The notes under the pieces: generated by a model
Told to the model about the DNA's origin: nothing
The model's database searches: none
What the model saw: only the letters and a program-made list of their open reading frames with translations
Shown: positions 1 through 11,298 of the stretch, in pieces
Numbering within the stretch: position 1 is the first letter of the stretch
Layout of the letters: the number at the start of each line of letters is the position of its first letter
Program-made: the position numbers and the translations under genes
NCBI GenBank assembly: GCA_964017145.1
Contig: OZ024850.1
Span: 1,031,618-1,095,617 of the forward strand
Source: Agrocybe praecox
Taxonomy: Eukaryota; Basidiomycota; Agaricomycetes; Agaricales; Agrocybaceae
Direction: 5' to 3'
Length of the DNA stretch: 64,000 bases

Positions 1-443
1 ATTGATGGCAACCACTCAGGCGCTAACATTGGGCGTTTACTTGCAGAGACCGTGGATTGCTATGAGATCAGAAACAAAGTAAGTTCATTTTCTGCCCCAA
101 CAATTTATCGAAGTCTAATGTATTTTTATCAGTGTGGCTGGTGGACAGCCGACAATGCTTCCAACAACGACACAGCACTCAAGACATTAGGAAAGATCAT
201 TGATCCAGAAAATGAGCGGTGGGACCCTGTTTACCGTTGTATAAGGTATATTGTTTTATATCAGCTTTAACGTGATTTTGTATCGTACAACTTATAATTC
301 TTTGCTATAGATGCATGGAGCACTCCATCCATCTTGGAGCCGGCCATTTTGTAGAAGGAGTCTTGCCAACATCTAGTTCAGGAATAATCAAGAAAGTTCG
401 TGCCTTTGAACATCAATTCAACGAGGGTGATGAGAAGGATAGA

Positions 444-484
<41 letters not shown>

Positions 485-2072
485 CGATGATTATTTTGAA
501 GTGGGTGACTCGGTTGGAAAGGCTCTAGCTCTTGTTAAGCAGGTACGTAAGAATGTGATATTAATATATTCGTTACTTATCTTCTGTTTCAAGATCCGAA
601 AGTCGCCGCAGGCTAAGGCTTTCTTTGCAAGATGTTGTCAGGAAACTGATGTAAAAGTTCTGGAACTTAAGCTGTGGGTGAGAACGCGTTGGGCCTCACT
701 GTTCGACTCTTTGGACAGGCTTCTTCTTCTTCAACCAGTAACATTTAATATCGGTAAACACTGTGATGTTTACTAATGTGGTAACAATAACTTTAGGCTG
801 TAAATCGATTCACGCTACTTGCAGACGATAGTACAGAGGTTCCAACCCTCCAAGGTCGATTGTACGGCAATCTGCGTCTTTCCCAGAAAGATTGGGCTCG
901 ACTTAAAGATATGCATGAAATCCTTCGGGTTTGTGTTACTTATGAGTCATTTGTATCTTTCTTCAAGTTAACTGATATGATACAGGAGCCGGCAAATGCG
1001 ACACAGTCATTTTTGTCATCACGTCACCCTACTGTTGCACGGATTATTCCTGTACTCGAATTTCTCCAGCAATCATGGTTGAATATGTCAGCCTTGCCAC
1101 GGTTCATGGGAATTTCTGACACAATTAATGACGGACTGTGCAATTTACGAAAATGGTATTGTTATGCCAGGGACACCGATGTTTATTTTATTTGCTTGGG
1201 TACATTACATTTTTTCCTACTTGTTTAACATGTGCTAACACCAGATATTATCTGATTTAATTACAGCACTTGATCCAACCATCAAAACAGCATATACCGA
1301 GGAAAATTGGAGTGAGAGCGAACATAGCCAAGGGATGGAACAGCTACAGAACTTGGTAAAATAAGTCTAGGATTTTTCTCGGAGTGGCATTAATTATAAC
1401 TGGCTTTTTTCAGTTTACGAAGTACCGTATCACTTGTTCTTTGGACCTTGAGGTATCTGATGCCGAACAGGATATAATTGCTCAAGGTACATGTTTATAT
1501 ATATATATTAAAAAGATGACTCCAGCTAAGCTTTACTTCAACCGCAGGCTCGAGTTCGTTGGCTTACAACCCACAGTCCGGCAATGTTCAATATGGACAT
1601 TCATGGATGCGACGGATGGTTCAAAATTGGAAGGCTTCATCTTCAAAAGTATCGGATGACCCGTTGAGTGAACTCAAAGGCTATTTAGCCGATCCACTGG
1701 AGCTATATGTCAACAATGTTGTGTACTGGTGGGAGGTAAGAGATAACACTTTGTTTTTCCTGTTTTGACTATGTTCTTACAAGTTTGACTTCATTGCCAG
1801 CATAACTCACTACACTACCCTGTAATGGCACGAATTGCACGGGATACCTTGTCATACAGGGTTCTGCCGTTGCATCTGAGCGTGCATTCTCAGGTGGAGT
1901 ACTTACTGGAACCAAACGGCGGAATCGTCTCAATGCAGAGACCTTCGAAGCTCTTCAAATCCTCAAAAGTGGTTACTGTAATGGACACATAAGCACTTCT
2001 CAGCAGGCACAGGCTCACATAGACACCTTTTCTTCTTTTGATACCACATACTACTATGCAGACGACGAGTAG
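1..2072 (+). CDS. hAT transposase, 5'-partial
   Basis: This is a DDE-type cut-and-paste transposase of the hAT superfamily. The protein is visible as pieces separated by short GT-AG introns (for example near 65-135, 245-310, 540-590). In order they read DNASNNDTALKTL, then RCMEHSIHLGAGHF, then the conserved segment with LWVRTRWASL. An alpha-helical middle with HPTVARIIPVLEFL follows, then PLELYVNNVVYWWE, and finally the hAT C-terminal dimerisation motif SAVASERAFSGG near 1865-1900. The stop is TAG at 2070-2072. The N-terminal zinc finger and first catalytic part lie before the window. I saw no nonsense codon in the conserved pieces, so the gene may be functional. A run of about 17 aspartates, from a GAT repeat, lies at 444-490. 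Confidence 0.82.
444..490 (+). repeat. (GAT)n microsatellite coding for poly-aspartate
   Basis: About 15 GAT/GAC triplets lie in frame in the hAT transposase. They add an acidic tract between the conserved GAGHF block and the helical region. The perfect GAT core with GAC at the 3' side suggests recent triplet expansion. Confidence 0.9.
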
Positions 2073-2283
2073 ATGACTTGATTGTGATTCGATATTCAAT
2101 AGACATATTTTGACGTTCAGTTTCCGTTCAAACGGGATCCGAACACAAACCGAACGCAATGAACACGTTCATAATACGTCCCATCCAGGGTTCAAGATTT
2201 TTCCTGAACCAAACGTGACGTCCCGTTCTGCGTTTATAGGAACTCTTTTGAAAACACGACTGAACACGACCGCGGCAACACTA

Positions 2284-2612
2284 GCTATATAAAGGAGAAA
2301 AAGATTGATTTAGAATAATCAACTTTGGCGCATGCATGACTTACTACATGCAAAAGGACTGTCATCGAAGCTATTTCGAAAGAGAGGGTTTAATGAGAAA
2401 GAGTACTAGCATATACATTTATGTACATACCTGGCATCCCAAGTAAACTTGTCCGGGCAAGCAACGATCTCTATAAATGACAGTGTGTCAGATATGATTC
2501 ATACAATAGTGAAATGAGCATTAAAAATACCTGTGTCGCAAGTAGTGCCACCGCAAGACTACCATCTGTGCACCTGCCTTGTCTGAGTCAGCACCACGGG
2601 CGTGCGTGATGA
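2284..2612 (-). pseudogene. chitin deacetylase fragment (copy 1)
   Basis: On the minus strand an exon reads SCGGTTCDTE, then a GT-AG intron, then IVACPDKFTWDAR. This is the conserved N-terminal cysteine region of basidiomycete chitin deacetylases (carbohydrate esterase family 4), just before the NodB catalytic domain. An in-frame TAG precedes SCGG. The following intron (2298-2450) is closely similar to 25305-25455, where a second fragment lies. The hAT element sits within that intron, so the rest of the gene is cut off on that side. The SINE repeat begins directly on the other side, near 2618. Assignment rests on motif memory and splice logic only. Confidence 0.6.
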
Positions 2613-2617
2613 TGTGC

Positions 2618-2860
2618 GTACAACGTTCTGAGTGAGGTCTTTACTCTGAGCCACATTTACTAAGTGGTACTGGTCAGACTTTTGACTTGTCTGAGCAGTT
2701 CTGAGCGGAAATTTAGGACTTCCCTCTCAGCCATTTAGCTGAGAAAGACACCCCAAATGTCCAAGCATTTCCGATCAGAATCACTCAGACAGATCAGAAC
2801 TGGTCAGGCAGCTTAGCTTTCTGAGCTCCAATCCCTATCTGGCGACTGAGTGAAACCATT
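2618..2860 (-). repeat. SINE-like repeat copy 1, tail part (split by CACTA element)
   Basis: About 240 bp match 16,613-16,853 at roughly 95% by eye. The match stops exactly at the CACTA insertion point and resumes at 11,299 with the other half of the repeat. The tRNA-like head is in that other half, so the unit reads on the minus strand and this part is its body and tail. No poly-A tail or clear target duplication was found. Confidence 0.8.
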
Positions 2861-2900
2861 CACTGTGTTTCGGGCCAAATATCTTTTGGCCGGATATGCC
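2861..2900 (+). repeat. CACTA left terminal inverted repeat
   Basis: Forty bases identical to the reverse complement of 11259-11298. They begin CACTG at the insertion boundary. Confidence 0.93.
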
Positions 2901-3227
2901 GGAAACATTAGTTTGCACATGTTTCCTCGTAAATCCCATCAATCCACTTCTTGGTTTTTGACCGCGATGTTCAATATCATGCAGTTCGGAAACTGAGCTC
3001 TTTCTCATCTAAACTCGAGCTGGATTCAGCAGATATCTCCATTATCCTACCTTGACTGGCCAATTCCAGGTCATATATCCACCGAAAATGAATGTCTTCA
3101 ACCGAACATTTCCTATGGCATGAATGAGCTGCTAGGTCATGTTGCTCACATATCCCGTCGTTTCCATCGCAGACCACATAAGTAGCGCAATTTTGGCTGC
3201 TCTGCCTTCGATATCTCAGGACAAGAT

Positions 3228-4325
3228 ATGTCCCAGGTATGTGCTCCTCTCTTTTATATCATCTGTTTACTAACGGCTTTACATGTATAGTCACCTGAAT
3301 CAATTCCAGTACACCGTCGACGTGCAGAGATATGGAATATAGTAAGCATTTGGTTTTATTATTGAATCCAGAGGTTCTCAAAAACATTGTGTATCAGAAG
3401 ATGAATCTATCGTCCCCGCAACGAAGGATCAGAGAGCTGGAGGCCCAACCGCTTTATGTTAGTGCACCTATTTATATGTTAATTGTATTATCTGATTGTC
3501 TGCAGACTCCAGGACATGCAGCAAGGCGTCAGCGTCAAGAAGAAGAAACCCGTGCAAGGGTCCGCGCGCAATTAGGTTATCCTCTGCCAGTGGATAGCTG
3601 GATTGAGCGCGCCATTGCGGACCCTGCAACACGTCAATACAGCAACACCACTATTAGCGCATCTGCCAACATGACTTGCTATCTGATGATACACGATCAG
3701 GTTGAATGTGTGTTGAAGATAAGAATTAAAGAGGTGCGTTTTCTAGTATATTTGGCCTAGTGTTATATATTAATGTTCAACTACAGGGATTAATTGACGA
3801 ACCTTTTCAAGATCCTTCAACTTATACCCTTACACTGCATGTCAATCTTCCACCAATCTCTGGATTTCTTCTCTACCTATGGAAGAGCCCAACTATTGTC
3901 CTCGCCACATACACCGGTTTTCTTCACGGTACCTGTGTTCCGGATTGGATCAATTCAGTTGGTTCTAGCAAGTCCTTCTGGCAGCCGTGGCCCTTCGTGA
4001 TTGACCTCATGGATCATCACTGCAATCTTCCCGAAAATCTGCGAAATGCCCATCTCATAAGAGAATGGTGCTCGCTTGTTACGGTATGTGCTTCTGTATC
4101 TTATATTTAGATCTTTCTCCTCAGTGACCTCTGTTCTTCAAGCTTCCTGGTCCCTCTCTCGATAGAGTCATGCTACTGCCCCCAAATCGGGCCACAAAAT
4201 TCACGGTGCCCCTCAACACACGTTCACATAAACCTCGTGCAAGCGATATCACTTATGAGTTAGGTCAGGTCCTCAGAGCACGCTTGAATAGTGATGATGG
4301 ATCGCCTAGACGTAGATGTACTTGA
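3228..4325 (+). CDS. CACTA-borne accessory protein, unrecognised
   Basis: This is a spliced gene just inside the left CACTA end. I read the start as ATG at 3228, where a tiny exon MSQ is followed by an intron to 3291. Later pieces are SPESIPVHRRRAEIWNI, then VLKNIVYQKMNLSSPQRRI, then TPGHAARRQRQEEETRARV with a long block to IRIKE. GLIDEPFQDPSTYTLTLHV to WCSLVT follows, and last LPGPSLDRVMLLPPN to RRRCT with TGA at 4323-4325. All five introns have GT-AG ends and keep the frame. It gives about 270 residues with an Arg/Glu-rich helical stretch and no family I recognise. Its place in the element suggests a TnpA-like DNA-binding helper or a captured host gene. Both are inference. Confidence 0.6.
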
Positions 4326-4707
4326 TAGTTTTTCACAATTATTGAATCATTTTTTTCTTTCACAATTTACTTATAAACGTGGCATGATGTGGTAATACAT
4401 GTCAATGGTGGGTGATCAGAGAATTCCCACGCTTTCTTTAATCAACATTTCATGGCAACTGTCACCTTTCTTGTGCACGTACATCCTGGCAAGGCTTTTT
4501 GGTCTCATCGAATCATGGTTAACGCCCTGACCCGTTCCGGGATAAACAATCAAATTCCCATGATAGCCCAAGCTGCGAAACTCATCAACATCTTTGTTTC
4601 GACAAGTTCATTTCATATGACCAGGTGCAGGCTAGGCAATTTTTGCTATATGTAGTACTAGAGGGTATCTGGGACTTGTCGAGGTGCATCTGGAACTTGT
4701 TCGGGAC
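4326..4707. other. CACTA internal spacer with one short ORF
   Basis: Between the accessory gene and tnp2 is a 67-codon plus-strand ORF (4452-4655, starting MATVTFLVHVHPGK) with no recognised family. It could be an extra exon, as GTGCAGGCT after 4623 could serve as a donor. Nothing else is visible. Confidence 0.4.
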
Positions 4708-4877
4708 ATGGTCAGTTCTATCTTTCGATAACAACCAGTATTCTTATCTTTTTGTTACTAAATTGAAGGCTATACGCAAGAATGTTCCTTGCGAGTGCAC
4801 CCGGTGCGGTGGAATCGTTCATGTTCCTCAAGAAACACGGCGTTCACATCTGAAAAGAGATAGTGACAACATATATG

Positions 4878-4928
4878 TGTCAGGGCAACACTAAGATCAG
4901 TGTGACAAGGCCACCAACAAAGACAAAG

Positions 4929-4962
<34 letters not shown>

Positions 4963-5385
4963 AGAGAGAGAGAGAGAGAGACTCAATGGTTCTAAGAGAT
5001 CACACCAATGATAGTGGATATCCTAAGAGATTGAAGCTGGGGCTACAGCTACCTACATGTCCAGTATATATACCCTACAGCTATTCTAGAATATTCCTAC
5101 ATTACATCATGAAACAAAAGGATGAGTAAGACAATGACATCATAAAGGAATGATGAATAAGACAATGACATCATGAAACAAGGAGAAGAATGATGTGGAG
5201 CAATTGAGGCAGTGCTCATGGGAAATAAAGATGATAAGTATCTAATCAAGGATCTAAGTGATAATCAATGAGATAATCAAGGAGATAATCAAAGATGTAA
5301 AAGAGATAAGATATCTACATAATTAAGAAAGGGAAAAATGCGAAATAAATATATAAAAATAGAGAAAAATAGGGAAACCCTGACA
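4878..5385 (-). mobile_element. solo LTR of the Ty3/Gypsy element family
   Basis: The 508-bp unit begins TGTCAGGG and ends CCCTGACA. It is clearly homologous to the LTRs at 18463-18957 and 24440-24919. A perfect 5-bp target duplication ATATG flanks it (4873-4877 and 5386-5390). It contains a (GA)n tract, the TATATATA box and the putative transcript start motif. No internal retroelement sequence is present, so it is the product of LTR-LTR recombination after insertion into tnp2. Orientation is inferred from the full element, whose genes are on the minus strand with the same LTR polarity. Confidence 0.95.
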
Positions 5386-6798
5386 ATATGCTCTTTTGAG
5401 CCTCACTGCAACATCAACTACCACTTCATCATCCACCCAGAACCAATCAGTCTTGGACTCGGAGCCACTGCCCCAGGGTTCCGCAGGCTTTGTAGGCTCC
5501 TCTACCTTGCCACCAACAATCTCTACCACAGCTTCAGGTGCCAAAGAGCCTGTACATGTTCATAGTGCTCAACCTGCCGGAACTCCTATAAGTGAACGTC
5601 GACATGCTGCACTTTTAGCTCAAGAAAGACGTGCTGCGTATCTCATGGCCCAGTCTATTGCCACTGCTGAGAATGAAGAAGACCTTGGAGAGAGTAATGC
5701 GGTGATAGATGACGACTGGGAAGATGAACACCAAGATGAAAGTATTGACTGGACAGGTCCGACAGACCACCACATCCAGATCAACAATGCTATGGCAAAC
5801 AGCAATGACGTTCAAGAAAGCCTAGTAATATCTCAAGCGACGCATGTGCCACACGTCAAGGTTGACGAAAATTGTCCCGATCCATTCTATAAATCACATA
5901 GTGATACACCACCTCCATCACCGTCTGAAGTACACCCCCAGCCTGAGATATACTTGCTCTATCTTCTTATCACCTGGCTTCATTTACAATTTCATCTACC
6001 ATTTCGAGGCTGCACTGCAGCCATGAATGTATTTCTCCTGGTGCTAAAAGCATTTGGCGTAGTCATAGAAGGCAGATCACCAGTCACGACACTTCCCAGA
6101 ATAATGGTCAAACTTCAGATAGAGCCCGTCTTTACCATCCTACCTTGCTGTCCCAATTGTCTTGAAGTTTATCCAGCTACCGTCACCACACCATCAACAT
6201 GCGACCTATGCAACTCGTTTATTTTTCAGTCAACGCCATTACTTACAATGAAATGTCTTCCCGTACCAAATCTCCGATTTCCATATAAGAGCATTGAATC
6301 GCAGCTCGAGAGCCTACTTGCGGTTCCTGGTGTTGAAGAGACAATGGATGAATGGCGCAAAGTTAATTGCCAATCAGGACGATATTGTGATATTTTTGAC
6401 GGACGTGTTGCTCAAGAAGTTAAAGATCATGATGGTCTGCTGTTCTTTCGAAACGGTCCTAATGAAGTTCGAAACGGTCCCAATGATGAGCTTCGGATTG
6501 GTCTTACTCTTGGCGTAGACTGGTAAGTTGAATAATTTATTTTGTTGATCAATTGTTAATTTTAGTTTAAAGGTTCTCTTACTTACGCAGTCAAATTGCT
6601 CCTTCTCACACCTCTTGCCCAATTTTGTTTAACATTGCTAATCTACCTTCCCATCTTCGGTTGGTCCAATCTTTTATTGTTTATATTTTTCCCTCATTAC
6701 TGACAACCTTTTTCAGATATTGTACTGCAAATCTGCTCCTAATTGGAATAATGCCTGGTCCAAAAGAGCAAGACCCGGATCAAGTACAGAGGTTTATG

Positions 6799-6801
6799 TG
6801 A
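6799..6801 (+). other. in-frame nonsense codon in tnp2
   Basis: TGA interrupts the exon beginning at about 6717. The same frame continues on both sides with conserved Tnp2 sequence (GIMPGPKEQ before, NELIRLWKDG after). An intron that removes it would be too short and would delete conserved residues. Confidence 0.85.
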
Positions 6802-9135
6802 ATCATTGTCAACGAGTTGATTAGACTCTGGAAAGATGGTGTTGTTGTTAAAACACTGTTATGTCCTGAAGGTTGCCTCATCCAACTTCTCCTTCTAGCT
6901 ATATGCTGTGATAAGCCTGCAGCTCATAAGCTAGGAGGATTTGGCTCTCACTCGCACACATATTTTTGTACCCGCTGTTGGATTAAGCAAAGTGACAAAA
7001 TTTCTTCGAAGGCATACGAAAAATCAGGTAAGCAGAAGTCTGCTTTTTTTTTTTTTGATATCTGTGCTTACGATTCACACAGCCTTTTTACCACGCACTA
7101 ATGAAGAACAGCGTATTCTGGGAAATAGATATGTTGCTTGTAAATCTAATGCCGCACGTGAAGAATTTGTCAAAACCTATGCTACTCGTTGGACCGAGTT
7201 TGCTCGACTCCCTTATTTTGATATCGTCCGAATGATTGTTATTGATCCTATGCATAATCTTATCCTTGGTATGTTTTCCCAAAAAAATATTTTCAAGTCT
7301 TACTAATCTACGTAGGCTTGGTCAAAAATCATTTTTATCATATTTGGGTTCAAGGCAAAATTCCGAGAAAAACCAAAGAGCTTCGCGCTTTTCATGCAAT
7401 TCTCTATGATGTGAGTACCTTAAGCTTATAATTCAAAGGCACCTAGATCTAATAACATTACAGCTTGAACTTCCTTCATATCTGAGCCGTCTTCCTTCAC
7501 TAATGGGTATACCCGCTGGTGGCTCCTTAACGGCTGATCAATGGTTGTTAATGGCTATGGTAGTGGGACCTATTGCGGTAAATGGTTATCTTGGTTAATT
7601 GATTGAAATTTATAACTAAATAAGACTTACAGGTACCGCAAATATGGCATGATTACATGGCTAATCCCAATGAGGCTCGGATCAACAGAGAGAAAGCAAA
7701 TCACTCTCGAATTGCCCAAAAACGCCAAGCAAACAAAAAGACAGCCACAGCTAACAACACTGTACCACATGACGACCCTTTACATGCACGCAAGTCTGCT
7801 AGAACAACAAATGAAACGGAGAATAATGAGGATGATGAGCCAGCACAATCATGTTTACACCCTGACGATCCTGCAAATTTTCTCAAGCTTTGTGAAGCAT
7901 TACAAATTCTCATATCACGGACTATCACAGATGATCAGATCTCAAAAGCAGATGGCTTACTTCGCCAATATTGCAAGGAATTGATTACCCTTTACGGTGC
8001 CGATGTTATGAAACCCAATCATCATTATTCTGTTCATACGGCTGAATTTGTGTACGACTTTGGTCCACTGCAGGGATTTTGGACCTTTCTTTTCGAGCGT
8101 CTCAACAAAGTTCTCAAGAGTTACAAATCAAACAACCATGGAGGAGGCAAGCTCGAAACTACCTTTTTTCGTGAGTTTCACCGGACAGTAATGACATCTA
8201 GACTGGTATATCTTCAAGTTTTTGTGTCAAGAGCCTTTGTATGCTGATATTTCTATGTCAGGTTGCACGCTCGGGTGCTGCAGACCAGCCAGAATGCTTT
8301 CGAGAAGCTGTGCAGAATATGTTCGATGCTAGCGCAGATGATAGAGGAACTGTTCAGTCCTTAGCTCGTGAATTAGATCTCGCACGAGAAGATGGTGAAT
8401 TTTCATTTCATGTACAAAGCCCTGGCTTACTCTGAAACATCTGTAGATGGTATCACATTTGCACTCAGCCCACGATTCAAAAGTAAATCGTGTGATGGTG
8501 ACTTATACAAAAGTTACTTGATCGTTTGAGTTCATTATTTCCCCAGCTCTGTTTACGTTCGAGCACTGAACTAAACTCAATGTCTTGGAGTGTACCACTT
8601 CAGCGTATAGCCTCTTTCTACGATTATGCTATTGTCCATCAGCACAGATATTATGCCTCAAATCGGGCAGCATCTGGATCATCATCACTTGTTGAGGTGG
8701 TCGTATCTGAGACTGGGCGAACATGGGCTGGCCAACTCACGGATATTATTCATATTAACCAAGGTAATGGGTATATCTTCATGCTAGGAAACTTTCGCTG
8801 GTTTTGCCCACTACATGTTGATGTTTCAAAGACTATATGGAATGCGTTGTGCGTAACTCTTTTAAGATTATAGTACCCTTGCTTTCTAACAATTTTTTAA
8901 GTATTCCTATTGGAGTCAAGTTGTGGCATAGTAATCACTTCTTACACGAGTCAGAACCAGGTCTACCAACCCTGCTTTCCTTGCAATATCTCAAAAATCA
9001 TGTTGCGTGTTTCGATATCTATGTTAACAACATTCCGGCCTGGGCAACAATTGCTATAAAAAAGGTAAATAAAATAAAAATATTTTATAATATTACGAGG
9101 ATAACAATAACATCTATTTTCAGCATTAGAACCTA

Positions 9136-10884
9136 TCAAGGATTGGGAGTTGCATCATCCTGGTGCCCTTCATTGGCATTTTTATCCTCCTGCTCCCAAG
9201 CGGCTAATATTGCTAAGTCCTCGGGTTCAATTTCATTGTCCGTAATTATAAGCTCTTCCCACCCAGCCGGCGTTCCTTCTAAAAGACTCATCATTTCATT
9301 TCCAGATGTTTTGAGCCAGTTATCGGATACAAGGAACTGTGGAATCAGTCCTTTTTTGGATTTGGATGGGCGGTCGTTATTGGTGTTTTCGGAAAACCCA
9401 TAAAAGGTGACATGATTTGTTTTCTTTCCATGTTCGTTGGCCAACTTATTAAGAGCATAATAGAAGCGGCATAACTATGACACTTTTAGGTATATCGAAT
9501 TTATAGCTGACTGATTCACTCGCCTTTGGTGAACGCCATGATAGTCTTTGAATTTCAAACACCTTCAAACCATGATTTCCTGAAACTTTCGCCTTTTCGT
9601 CCCAGGTATGATGATCAACATTTCCTGGGCTCCCATCATCATACTCATCAGACATATATCCAGAGTCAAGTGCGGCAGCAAGGCCTGTAATATTGTGGCT
9701 TTTTTCAAAGATAGCCAGAACACTCAAGCGCCGCTGATATTTGGTTTTACCAGCTTCGACTGGAGATTTTTCTTCTCCAGCTTAGCAGCTTCATCGGGGT
9801 CCGTTTGAGCTCTATATTTCAGTCTGAGTGTATTAAAATATTGCACTGCAGCCTGTCGGATGGTTCGATCATTCAGATCAGTTTCGGGAATTGAACTGGT
9901 CGACCCAGGAGCCTACCAACAGAATCGGTCAGTCACACTGAACCCCATGGTAAGTTTATTATCAATGGCTTATACCTTTGCATTTAATATGACCGTTGAA
10001 ACAAGGGTATCGAGAAAATGGGCATTGCGTATATCTTTAGCTGCAAGCCAGTTGGGACGCCAATAACCCTCGAGGGTTTTTTCTTGGTTATTGGGTTCAG
10101 GATGAGGTAGAACAAGCACTTGTCCTTTTCCAGGAACTGGTCGGGTTTCTTGAATGTTAAGTAAATCCTTTGCTTGCTGTTGAACTGCGTCCTAAATTCT
10201 CTAGTAAGTATTTCGCTGATTATATCTAATATTTATCTGATTTTTACGTACTATTACAGCTTTATTGTATTCCTGAGATTTTTCGGGAGGCTGGTCGGTC
10301 GAAGATGGAGTTGCTGTATTCCCGCCAACATCAGATTGAGCAGGAGCAGCCAACAGTGTCTGTACATGTGTTTCCAGACTCTGCACTTGGCTGAGCAGCA
10401 TTTGGTTGGTTTGCATCTGCTCATTCATGATCACTTCCAACTGATTATTCCAATTAGATTCGGCTTGTTGTATACGGTGCTCGAATGCTAGCAGTGATGG
10501 CTGTCCCATCTGGAAAGCAGCATGATTTGATGACCTCATAGAAGAAGAAAAGTCGGCACTGCTAAAGGAGTCATCCTGACGTGAGGAGTCTAATCGTGGG
10601 CGCTTGTTCGGATGTAGAGGTGTTCTCGGATCGTGTGATGAGAAGGAGCTCGATGCACTCAGAGGCTCTAGATTCATTGGTGTTATTGGCGTAGATGGAT
10701 GTGGACTTGAGTAATGATGCTGTGGCATTATGCTAGTAGAGTGGAGGTACATCTGGTGTTGCATTAAGTTTTCTGTGATACCGCTGGTGCTAACACCACC
10801 TATAGTAGTGCTGTTTACAGCAGATCCACTAGGAACAGACATTCCGTAGGAGTTTCCTGGAGTGCCGGAGTGACTTGGGGTCAT
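9136..10884 (-). CDS. CACTA-borne second protein, Ser/Pro-rich with coiled coil, probably frameshifted
   Basis: The first exon (10884 to about 10249) encodes MTPSHSGTPGNSYGMSV, a Ser/Pro/His-rich disordered N-terminus, a basic NKRPRL nuclear-localisation-like motif, and a predicted coiled coil around LEVIMNEQMQTNQMLLSQVQ. Later exons read DAVQQQAKDLLNIQE to FLDTLVSTVILNAK, and APGSTSSIPETDLNDRTIRQ to PDEAAKLE. The remainder needs two frame changes that I could not explain by introns, near 9745 in an A-run and near 9465. The conserved part KYQRRLSVLAIFEKSHNITG then lies in another frame, and the C-terminal part ends DDATPNP with TGA at 9136-9138. The stop lies 6 bases from the convergent tnp2 stop. 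I infer a TnpA/TnpD-like partner, but no family is recognised. Confidence 0.55.
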
Positions 10885-11258
10885 TTCGAAGCTTTTAACG
10901 CAGTGTCAAGTAACATTTGAATGAGGAAACGCCTGGAAATTTTCTGTACCCATATTTAATTTGGAATTATATAAGCAGGATTTATCTAAATTTCGCCAAT
11001 CTGGGCACAGTTTTTGTGGAGTTTGATGCAATATACTTCAATTTCCAGGGATATACCACTGTTGGAATTGTTTTCCATCCCAGATGAACTTGAGCCAGAA
11101 AATGTCGGCAACTCCGTGTTGGAGGAGATCCCACAGTTAGATATGTTATAAAAACTATGGACGGAATGGCCTGGCAAGTGTGTATTTGCTGGGAAAGAAA
11201 TAGCCGGCAAATGCATAAATTCTCGATCAAGTATATGTCCCGATCTGTCCCATATCCT

Positions 11259-11298
11259 GGCATATCCGGCCAAAAGATATTTGGCCCGAAACACAGTG
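11259..11298 (-). repeat. CACTA right terminal inverted repeat
   Basis: Exact inverted copy of 2861-2900. Followed immediately by the ATT target duplication. Confidence 0.93.

Larger units (their letters stand above)
1..2283 (+). mobile_element. hAT DNA transposon, right part (left end outside window)
   Basis: The stretch carries a multi-exon hAT transposase gene followed by about 210 bp of non-coding DNA. It ends in CCGCGGCAACACTA at 2283, a hAT-like end (internal complement TAGTGTTGCCGCGG). The last 180 bp are packed with short GAACACG/CGTTC-type motifs in both orientations, as in the subterminal transposase-binding regions of hAT elements. The flanking 8 bases GCTATATA (2284-2291) would be the target duplication, but its partner is upstream of the window. 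The same terminal sequence bounds the MITE at 56362-57058. The insertion lies in a chitin-deacetylase relic. Confidence 0.8.
4708..9129 (+). pseudogene. tnp2: Tnp2 transposase gene (Transposase_21 type), disrupted
   Basis: This is the catalytic transposase of the CACTA element. The N-terminus has the zinc-finger-like CECTRCGGIVHVPQETRRSH seen in agaricomycete Tnp2 proteins. The catalytic core includes IGLTLGVDW, LIGIMPGPKEQDPDQV, HTYFCTRCW, RLPYFDIVRMIVIDPMHNL, GSLTADQWLLMAMVVGP and NHHYSVHTAEFVYDFGP. At least nine short introns can be placed. The end is KK, intron, then H and TAG at 9127-9129. The start is uncertain: ATG at 4708 with a 58-bp intron to 4768 would give MAIRKNVPCECTRC. Two lesions are clear. 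A solo LTR (4878-5385) interrupts the codon after NIY. TGA at 6799-6801 replaces a sense codon between DQVQRFM and IIVNELIRLW. A possible third lesion or short intron lies near 8430-8445. Confidence 0.85.
2861..11298. mobile_element. CACTA (CMC/EnSpm) DNA transposon, complete but damaged
   Basis: The ends are perfect 40-bp inverted repeats (2861-2900 and 11259-11298) that start CACTGTGTTTCGGGCC. A 3-bp target duplication ATT flanks them (2858-2860 and 11299-11301), which is the CACTA hallmark. Each repeat contains a small palindrome (GGCCAAA...TTTGGCC). The cargo is a plus-strand gene at 3228-4325, a Tnp2 transposase gene at about 4708-9129, and a minus-strand gene at 9136-10884. A solo LTR sits inside tnp2, so the original element was about 7.9 kb. 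The insertion split a SINE-like repeat whose intact paralogue at 16.6-17.0 kb shows the empty site. Confidence 0.92.

Noticed and set aside
4878..5137. ORF with GA-encoded Arg-Glu repeats
   Set aside because: It lies inside the LTR (GA)n tract and recurs in the other LTRs.
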